This document shows, piece by piece, positions 7,207-11,625 of a DNA stretch of 11,625 bases. A model generated the notes under the pieces. It saw nothing but the letters and a program-made list of their open reading frames with translations, was not told where the DNA came from and searched no databases. This DNA comes from Candidatus Heimdallarchaeota archaeon (lineage in GTDB: Archaea; Asgardarchaeota; Heimdallarchaeia; Hodarchaeales; LC-3): positions 1 to 11,625 of the forward strand of contig DAHXPE010000513.1 in the NCBI GenBank assembly GCA_027364495.1, read 5' to 3'. Every line of letters begins with the position of its first letter. Within the stretch, counting starts at the first letter, position 1. The position numbers and the translations under genes were made by a program.

Positions 7207-7213
7207 TTTTTTT
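7207..7213 (+). terminator. T-run after the GTPase gene
   Basis: Seven T's, followed by more T-rich sequence to 7224, lie about 35 bases after the GTPase stop. This is the usual form of an archaeal terminator and would separate the gelsolin-like/GTPase transcript from the acetyltransferase. No hairpin is evident. Confidence 0.35.
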
Positions 7214-7228
7214 CTTTAATTTTTGAAA

Positions 7229-7238
7229 TTTTAAATAA
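7229..7238 (+). promoter_or_regulatory. Candidate TATA box close to the acetyltransferase start
   Basis: TTTTAAATAA is centred only about 20 bases before the ATG at 7253. If used, the transcript would begin at or very near the start codon, giving a leaderless or almost leaderless mRNA. No convincing Shine-Dalgarno (only TTGGTT) is seen, which agrees with that reading. Confidence 0.35.
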
Positions 7239-7252
7239 AGGAATTTGGTTCT

Positions 7253-7819
7253 ATGAAAGATTATTTTATTCATCCCTTAGCAGTTGTTGATGATGGAGCT
7301 ACGATTGGAGCTAATAGCAAAATTTGGCATTTTGCACATATCAGATCATCAGCAAAATTAGGCAATAATGTTATTATTGGTAAAAATGTCTATATTGATG
7401 CTGAAGTTTCAATTGGTTCAAATGTTAAGATTCAAAACAATGTTTCCGTATACCATGGAGTTACAATTGAAGATGACGTTTTTGTTGGACCTCATGCAGT
7501 CTTTACCAACGATTTAAGACCCAGAGCTGTCGGTGATTGGGAAGTTTATAAAACCCTTGTCAAAAAAGGAGCTTCAATAGGAGCTAACAGCGTCATTGTT
7601 TGTGGTAATGATTTAGGCTCATATTCTATGGTAGGAGCTGGGTCTGTGGTTACTAAAAGTGTTCCAGCTCATGCTTTAGTTTTTGGCAATCCTGCTAGGT
7701 TTCAAGGTGTGGTCTGTACGTGCGGAACCAAGATTGCCGGGAAAGATGCAAAAGATAATACTACCTATCACTGTACTAAGTGTGGTCGTGATATTAGCTT
7801 TTCTAAAAAAAATTACTGA
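7253..7819 (+). CDS. Hexapeptide-repeat N-acetyltransferase, WlbB/WbpD-like
   Basis: This 188-residue left-handed beta-helix acyltransferase resembles enzymes that acetylate the 3-amino group of UDP-2-acetamido-3-amino-2,3-dideoxy-glucuronate, using acetyl-CoA, in surface-glycan synthesis. Hexapeptide turns run from about residue 9 to 150 (for example GATIGANSKIW, GNNVIIGKNV, GSNVKIQNNV, GASIGANSVI, MVGAGSVVTKSVPAHALVFG NPA). The block IWHFAHI (24-30) and the segment VGPHAVFTNDLRPRA (78-92) are characteristic of this subfamily. The C-terminus adds a zinc-ribbon-like motif, C155-x-C157 and C174-x2-C177, as seen in some relatives. The GT4 gene follows after 22 bases, which supports a shared role in glycan assembly. 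The exact sugar substrate is not determined by sequence. Other 3-N- or 4-N-acetyltransferases of the same fold are the main alternatives. Confidence 0.85.
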   Translation: MKDYFIHPLAVVDDGATIGANSKIWHFAHIRSSAKLGNNVIIGKNVYIDAEVSIGSNVKIQNNVSVYHGVTIEDDVFVGPHAVFTNDLRPRAVGDWEVYKTLVKKGASIGANSVIVCGNDLGSYSMVGAGSVVTKSVPAHALVFGNPARFQGVVCTCGTKIAGKDAKDNTTYHCTKCGRDISFSKKNY

Positions 7820-7841
7820 AAAAAAATGAGTGAAAAGTTGA

Positions 7842-8930
7842 GTGGCAGAAGTTCAGAAATTCAGAAAAACACTAATCATTCGAGTAAGAGCCTGGAATAG
7901 AGAAAATATTCTCCCTCAACGATTAGATTTTGTAATGAACTTGCTTAAAAAAAACACCATTATCAAATTTTTTGATATTCAACCTGAACGAAAATTGGGT
8001 TATTACGTTGGCTATCTTTTTTCATTTTTGTTTTCTTATCCCAAGTTGCTTTTTACATCATGTGACTCTGTAATTTTAGAAAATCCTTATTTAGTAATTT
8101 TTTCACCAATTTTCAAAATAAGAAGAAAAAAAATACTTGCTGAATATGTTGATTATTATCCTGCAAATTTACGACGGTTAAAAAACGAAAGATTCTTTCG
8201 ATATCAAGTTGCAAAAATTATTTGTCGAATATTTTACCATTTTGTTGATATCATAACTACTGAATCTGAAACAGGTAAAAGAACATTAATGTATTGGGGT
8301 GTTCCAGAAAATAAAATTAGTATTCTTCCAGTAGGAATAAATACAAATAAAATGATCTTTTCTGAGCAAAAACGTCAAGAATTAAGAAAAAAATTGCAAA
8401 TCCAAAATGAAACAATCGTCATTGGCTACCTTGGAAAAATGGTAAAGTTTTATTCTTTGGATAATATTTTATATGCTGTTTCACAGTTAAAAAATAATTC
8501 CAAGAGAATTAAATTATTATTTGTTGGTGATGGTCCTGAACGACATAATTTAGAAGAATTATGCTCAAGTTTGAAATTAGAAGTGATTTTTACTGGTAAT
8601 GTCAACCATAACGAAGTTTATGCTTATTATTCTCTTATGGATATCTTTGTTTTCCCTCTTGATTCTTTAGCTATTAAAATTGGAGAAATTTTATCAATCA
8701 ATGGTCCAGTGCTCATTGTTCCAAAAGGTATGGCAGAGGACTGGATTAATGATAATTATAATGGCATAGTCGCTAAATCTTCAAGCCCCATTGATCTGGA
8801 AAATGCAATTTCCAGAGTTCTTCAATTATCTTCTAATGAACAAGTTAGAATTCGAGAAAATCAAAGAAAATTTGCGCTTGAAAATTTAGATCGTAAAATT
8901 ATAGCTAAAAAATATTTGAAATTGATTTAA
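7842..8930 (+). CDS. Glycosyltransferase family 4-like protein
   Basis: This 362-residue protein has the two-domain GT-B layout of family 4 enzymes, which move a sugar from a nucleotide-sugar to a growing glycan. The C-terminal donor-binding half is clearest: ILPVGINTNKM (161-171), GYLGKM (195-200), LLFVGDGPE (225-233), VIFTGNV (248-254) and DIFVFP (267-272), then E282 in GEILSINGPV. The first glutamate of the usual E-x7-E pair is replaced by D274. The N-terminal half is more divergent and carries a hydrophobic aromatic stretch (52-72) that may touch the membrane. The start is GTG at 7842; an in-frame stop lies directly before it, and AGTGA at 7829-7833 may serve as the binding site. Acceptor and donor sugars are unknown. 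It lies 22 bases after the acetyltransferase and is convergent with the Alg7-like gene. Confidence 0.82.
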   Translation: MAEVQKFRKTLIIRVRAWNRENILPQRLDFVMNLLKKNTIIKFFDIQPERKLGYYVGYLFSFLFSYPKLLFTSCDSVILENPYLVIFSPIFKIRRKKILAEYVDYYPANLRRLKNERFFRYQVAKIICRIFYHFVDIITTESETGKRTLMYWGVPENKISILPVGINTNKMIFSEQKRQELRKKLQIQNETIVIGYLGKMVKFYSLDNILYAVSQLKNNSKRIKLLFVGDGPERHNLEELCSSLKLEVIFTGNVNHNEVYAYYSLMDIFVFPLDSLAIKIGEILSINGPVLIVPKGMAEDWINDNYNGIVAKSSSPIDLENAISRVLQLSSNEQVRIRENQRKFALENLDRKIIAKKYLKLI

Positions 8931-8937
8931 ATTTCAA

Positions 8938-8954
8938 AATTAATATTGTTAATT
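8938..8954. terminator. A/T inverted repeat between convergent genes
   Basis: AATTAA (8938-8943) and TTAATT (8949-8954) form a perfect six-base inverted repeat around TATTG, in the 22-base gap between the plus-strand GT4 stop and the minus-strand Alg7-like stop. It could serve both directions. The stem has only A/T pairs and would be weak, so the call is tentative. Confidence 0.25.
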
Positions 8955-10029
8955 AATTAAAAACGACAAATAGTATTAAACCAATAAAGCAAATTATACT
9001 TTGAAGAGCAATTAAAAAGTAAACATTTTGTTTTTCTGTCATGTTTCTATAATAAGGGAAAAACCAATAAACTGTATATGGACAGGGAGGTTTAAGATAA
9101 ACTGTCCCATCGGACATTACATTAATATCTGCCAATTTTTTTGTTTGTTTTGTTTTCAAATAAACAAAGAATAATAAAAAGTTAATTAAATAAAGTAAAA
9201 ATATTGCAATGGCTAACCTTTCCATATTAGCGATTATAATAGCAACAATTAGCGCTGTCCCCATCATTAATGTTCCAGAATCACCTATTAGAGTTTTAGC
9301 AGGATATTTGTTGAACCAAAATTGAATAACTAAGGCACCAAGCATTGTAGCTGAAAATATCATAATCCCCCCATTATCAACGAAAACTGATGCTAAAAAT
9401 ACAGTGATAAAAGAAACAATTCCCATTCCGGTTTCCAATCCGTTATAGCCAGCTAACATGTTAACGCTATTGAATCCAAAATTCACTTCAAGCGGTACAA
9501 TTAATAAACTATACCATAACCCAAAAGTCATTGCACCAAGGAAAGGTAAAGTAACTGACGCTGTTCCAGCTTTTAATATCATTAATGGTATAGCGGGAAG
9601 GAATCCAATTAAAATTTTATGTCTCCATTTGAATGTTATTCCAAATATGTCGTCTAAAAAACCTAGAAAACCGGCTATAACTACTGAAAGAAGCGCACCT
9701 AAGAAAACAACCTTATTATTGTAAAGAGAGGTGATAACTTCTCTAAAATTTTGATTTTGAAAAAACTTAAGTGCATTGTAAAAAGATTTATCTAATATTA
9801 TGTAATAAATGACAACACTTATCAAAATTATAAAAGAATAAGCTCCAAAAAAAGCAATTAAAGCACCAAGTCCGCCGGGTTCAGTAATTTCTGGTTTTCC
9901 AGGCTTATGAGCATCAACCGTTACCATTTGAGCCTCCTTAGCACTTTTCATAATGAAAGGTAAAACAATATAACAGAGTAATAGTGCTAGAAAAAATCCT
10001 AACAAACTTAATAATATTTCAAATATCAT
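8953..10029 (-). CDS. UDP-GlcNAc:polyprenyl-phosphate GlcNAc-1-phosphate transferase (Alg7/AglH-like)
   Basis: This 358-residue polytopic membrane enzyme of the MraY/WecA/Alg7 superfamily would transfer a sugar-1-phosphate from a UDP-sugar to dolichyl phosphate, the first step of lipid-linked glycan assembly. About ten hydrophobic segments are visible. Key motifs are HKPGKPEITEPGGLGAL (41-57), the Mg-binding pair D126-D127 in FLGFLDDIFG, NSVNMLAGYNGLE (187-199) and LIGDSGTLMMG (248-258). The form NxLAGxNGLE is that of eukaryotic Alg7/DPAGT1 and archaeal AglH rather than bacterial MraY or WecA, which carry DG in this place. A loop at 300-327 ends in a KPPCPY element. It is convergent with the GT4 gene, 22 bases away, and divergent from mazG across about 140 bases. 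GlcNAc as the sugar is a family-level inference. Confidence 0.9.
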   Translation of the reverse strand: MIFEILLSLLGFFLALLLCYIVLPFIMKSAKEAQMVTVDAHKPGKPEITEPGGLGALIAFFGAYSFIILISVVIYYIILDKSFYNALKFFQNQNFREVITSLYNNKVVFLGALLSVVIAGFLGFLDDIFGITFKWRHKILIGFLPAIPLMILKAGTASVTLPFLGAMTFGLWYSLLIVPLEVNFGFNSVNMLAGYNGLETGMGIVSFITVFLASVFVDNGGIMIFSATMLGALVIQFWFNKYPAKTLIGDSGTLMMGTALIVAIIIANMERLAIAIFLLYLINFLLFFVYLKTKQTKKLADINVMSDGTVYLKPPCPYTVYWFFPYYRNMTEKQNVYFLIALQSIICFIGLILFVVFN

Positions 10030-10090
10030 ATATTTTCAACTCAAATTGAAAAATAAAAAGGATATCGACGTTAATTTCAGGACAAAACAT

Positions 10091-10100
10091 TCATATATCA
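10091..10100 (-). promoter_or_regulatory. Candidate TATA box for the Alg7-like gene
   Basis: On the minus strand this reads TGATATATGA, an A/T element about 65 bases before the ATG, allowing a leader of roughly 35-40 bases. A nearer A/T run at 10046-10058 is an alternative. The divergent mazG promoter shares the same short gap. Confidence 0.3.
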
Positions 10101-10115
10101 GAAATAATTTTTTCC

Positions 10116-10123
10116 TTTTAAAT
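10116..10123 (+). promoter_or_regulatory. Candidate TATA box for mazG-like gene
   Basis: TTTTAAAT would direct a start near 10146, giving a leader of about 25-30 bases before the ATG at 10174. The short divergent intergenic region holds this and the minus-strand promoter close together. Confidence 0.35.
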
Positions 10124-10173
10124 TTTTAAATTGATGATGAGGAATATTAATTAAAATAATTTAAGTGCTATCC

Positions 10174-10485
10174 ATGAATGAATTACAAAAATTAATGTCT
10201 GACCTATACTTACAAAAAGACCAAAAGCGAGGTTTAGAAAAAACAGTTCTTTGGTTGGTTTCCGAAGTCGGTGAGCTATCTGAAATAATTGCTAAAAATG
10301 GAGACCTTTCTAATAACTCAGATTTGAAATCCGAACTTTCATTTGAACTTGCTGACTGTTTTGCATGGCTTTATTCTATTGCTAATTTACTTCATATTGA
10401 TGCTGAAGATGCATTTCTTCAAAAATATCCAAATAAATGTCCCAGATGCTTATCTTTGCCTTGTAAATGTAAAGAAAATGACTAA
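10174..10485 (+). CDS. MazG-like nucleotide pyrophosphohydrolase
   Basis: This 103-residue all-alpha protein of the MazG superfamily would hydrolyse (d)NTPs to NMPs and pyrophosphate, probably for pool cleaning. The metal-binding pattern is complete: E31 and E34 in SEVGELSE, then E58 and D61 in FELADCFAWL. The C-terminal tail has a compact cysteine cluster, CPRCLSLPCKC (C89, C92, C97, C99), of the kind that could hold a zinc ion. I start at ATG 10174, which gives MNELQKLM as in relatives. A GTG at 10165 in the same frame would add three residues, but its AAGTGCT context looks more like the binding site for the ATG. Substrate is not predictable. It seems to be transcribed alone: the next gene is well separated and has its own A/T box. 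Confidence 0.88.
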   Translation: MNELQKLMSDLYLQKDQKRGLEKTVLWLVSEVGELSEIIAKNGDLSNNSDLKSELSFELADCFAWLYSIANLLHIDAEDAFLQKYPNKCPRCLSLPCKCKEND

Positions 10486-10595
10486 TGAAATTATGAATTG
10501 TATTAGTGTTATACAAAATCTCAAAACATAAAACTGGATATAATTAGATAAAAGTTTAAATTCATTTTAAAATGACTCATTTGGATATTAATCAG

Positions 10596-10604
10596 TTTAT
10601 ATAA
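10596..10604 (+). promoter_or_regulatory. TATA box for the rpoE'-spt4-dephospho-CoA kinase cluster
   Basis: TTTATATAA is a good match to the archaeal TATA consensus. It would place initiation near 10626, about 33 bases before the preferred ATG of rpoE' at 10659. GGTGTC at 10643-10648 then falls in the leader as the binding site. The 10486-10595 stretch shows no gene. Confidence 0.5.
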
Positions 10605-10658
10605 TTAATATCACCTTCCTCCTTTCTATACATTCTTAAACTGGTGTCAAAAAAGATA

Positions 10659-11255
10659 ATGTATTACGAATCAGAAATTTCAGTGACAATAAGAGTTCCT
10701 CCGAATCGTTTTGGAGAACGTATTGATAATGTTGTTCTCGATATTGCACGTGAAAAATATGAATCATCGGTTCATCCAGACATAGGAATGATTGTCTGTG
10801 TACTAAGTATACGATCTTTACTTCCTGGTAAAATTGTTCCTGGTGATGGCAGCACTTATCATGAAGTCATTTTAAATTGTGTTAGTTTTAGACCCTTAAA
10901 AGGTGAAATTATCGAAGGTGAAATTGCCGAGACCATCAAATTTGGTATATTCATTAGAATTGGTTGCACAGATACTCTCTGTCATGTTTCTCAAATTTCA
11001 AATGATAAATTTAATCTTGCAAAAGGGAAAAACGTTCTTGTGGGACGTGAAACAAATCGAACATTACGTTTAGGAGAACAAGTTCGTTCAAGAATTATCC
11101 AATCATCAATTGACCATGTATCTATGAAAATTGCAGTCTCTATGAGAGGAGATTGGCTTGGATCAAGAAAATGGATGAAAGAAGAAGCTGAAGGTGAGCA
11201 TCCTTCAGCAGAATCTGGAGAACATAAAAAACGTAGAAAAAAGAAAAAAGTTTAA
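10659..11255 (+). CDS. rpoE1: DNA-directed RNA polymerase subunit E' (Rpb7/RpoE1)
   Basis: This 198-residue stalk subunit of archaeal RNA polymerase pairs with subunit F (Rpb4) and binds emerging RNA. The N-terminal Rpb7 domain starts MYYESEISVTIRVPPNRFG and contains IGMIVCVLSI. The S1/OB RNA-binding domain follows from about residue 78, with PLKGEIIEGEIAETIKFGIFI and the CHVSQI strand, and ends in MKIAVSMRGDWLG. A GTG at 10644 would add five residues. ATG 10659 agrees better with the usual family start and sits 10 bases after GGTGTC. The protein ends in an acidic/polar segment and then a very basic tail, KKRRKKKKV, which goes beyond the usual end of archaeal members. spt4 follows after nine bases, a linkage common in archaea. 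Confidence 0.94.
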   Translation: MYYESEISVTIRVPPNRFGERIDNVVLDIAREKYESSVHPDIGMIVCVLSIRSLLPGKIVPGDGSTYHEVILNCVSFRPLKGEIIEGEIAETIKFGIFIRIGCTDTLCHVSQISNDKFNLAKGKNVLVGRETNRTLRLGEQVRSRIIQSSIDHVSMKIAVSMRGDWLGSRKWMKEEAEGEHPSAESGEHKKRRKKKKV

Positions 11256-11264
11256 GTGTAAATC

Positions 11265-11471
11265 ATGTCAGTTAGAAATGCAAAAGCATGTAGGACTTGT
11301 TACAGTGTTGTTTTATCTAAGGATGAACCCTGTCCTATTTGTAAAAAAACAGATGATTTTTCGCCTAACTGGGGTGGATTGATCATTGTTTTAGACAAAG
11401 ATAAATCAGCAATTGCTAAAAAAGTAAACCATAATGTAAATGGTATTTATGCAATTAGGGTGCGAAATTAG
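11265..11471 (+). CDS. spt4: Transcription elongation factor Spt4 (RpoE'')
   Basis: This 68-residue zinc protein forms a heterodimer with Spt5 and keeps RNA polymerase processive. The zinc knuckle is given by C9-x2-C12 and C23-x2-C26 (ACRTCYSVV and EPCPICKK). The conserved Spt4 segment NWGGLIIVLDKDKSAIAKKV follows at 35-54, with GIYAIRV at the end. The length is typical of archaea. It lies nine bases after rpoE' and nine bases before the dephospho-CoA kinase gene, so all three are likely one transcript. Confidence 0.95.
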   Translation: MSVRNAKACRTCYSVVLSKDEPCPICKKTDDFSPNWGGLIIVLDKDKSAIAKKVNHNVNGIYAIRVRN

Positions 11472-11480
11472 GATAAGAAT

Positions 11481-11625
11481 ATGCAACCCACCAATTTACG
11501 ACTAAACCCACAATTAATACCGGAATTACAAAAACCTTTAGGTCTATTTTTAAAAGTTGAAGAAGATTTACCGTCCCCTCAACATAGAGTAATTGAATTA
11601 CTACAAAAAGAGAAAGCTCAAGGAA
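11481..11625 (+). CDS. GTP-dependent dephospho-CoA kinase (DUF359 family), N-terminal part, cut by window end
   Basis: The frame opens with ATG and stays open to the end of the window, giving 48 complete codons. The start, LRLNPQLIPELQKPLGLFL (6-24), fits the N-terminal pattern of the archaeal DUF359 family, in which a leucine/arginine stretch leads to KxPLG. These proteins are GTP-dependent dephospho-CoA kinases that complete archaeal CoA synthesis. Position directly after spt4 also fits, since this neighbourhood recurs in archaeal genomes. GGATAAG before the ATG is a weak binding site. The catalytic part lies outside the window, so the call rests on this short segment and context. Confidence 0.7.
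   Translation, partial: MQPTNLRLNPQLIPELQKPLGLFLKVEEDLPSPQHRVIELLQKEKAQG

Noticed and set aside
9458..9724. Plus-strand open frame inside the Alg7-like gene
   Set aside because: It is antisense to conserved membrane-enzyme motifs, with no motif of its own.
10343..10531. Plus-strand frame overlapping mazG
   Set aside because: It is a shifted frame through the conserved ELADCFAWL region, and the protein looks random.
11194..11382. Plus-strand frame joining the end of rpoE' and spt4
   Set aside because: It is a shifted frame across two well-supported genes.
1..11625. CRISPR array, insertion sequence or prophage
   Set aside because: No regular spaced repeats, transposase, integrase or terminal inverted repeats were seen; gene content is largely housekeeping.

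Overview
The window is AT-rich (roughly one third G+C by eye) and archaeal. It encodes the archaeal/eukaryotic information-processing proteins RPB6 (RpoK), ribosomal protein S17e, archaeal-type LeuRS, Rpb7 (RpoE') and Spt4, plus a GTP-dependent dephospho-CoA kinase. It also carries a gelsolin-like protein and a Rab/Ras-type small GTPase as neighbours, and an RPB6 whose acidic N-terminal tail resembles the eukaryotic one. That combination points to an Asgard archaeon (Promethearchaeota). The exact lineage cannot be fixed from this window.

Layout: (1) Bases 1-825 hold a promoter region, rpoK and rps17e, closely spaced, both starting with TTG. (2) Bases 1041-2333 encode an amidohydrolase of the MTA/SAH/5'-deoxyadenosine deaminase type. 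(3) Bases 2433-5321 encode leucyl-tRNA synthetase. (4) After a 333-base AT-rich gap, bases 5655-7173 hold the standout pair: a protein with an N-terminal gelsolin-like domain, a Pro/Ala/Ser linker with repeats and an unrecognised C-terminal domain, followed 40 bases later by a Rab-like GTPase. (5) Bases 7253-10029 are a surface-glycan or lipid-linked glycan segment: a left-handed beta-helix N-acetyltransferase and a GT4 glycosyltransferase on the plus strand, meeting an Alg7-like GlcNAc-1-phosphate transferase on the minus strand. (6) Bases 10174-10485 encode a MazG-like pyrophosphohydrolase. (7) Bases 10659 to the end are the rpoE'-spt4-dephospho-CoA kinase cluster, the last gene cut by the window edge.

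Functional reading: most genes are housekeeping (transcription, translation, SAM by-product salvage, CoA synthesis, nucleotide sanitation). Two parts are more specific. The glycan genes could cooperate in making lipid-linked sugars for N-glycosylation or the cell surface. The gelsolin-like/GTPase pair looks like a candidate GTPase-linked actin-regulatory or membrane-regulatory module. Its operon status and function are inferred from spacing and domain content only.

No CRISPR array, insertion sequence, tRNA or rRNA was seen.
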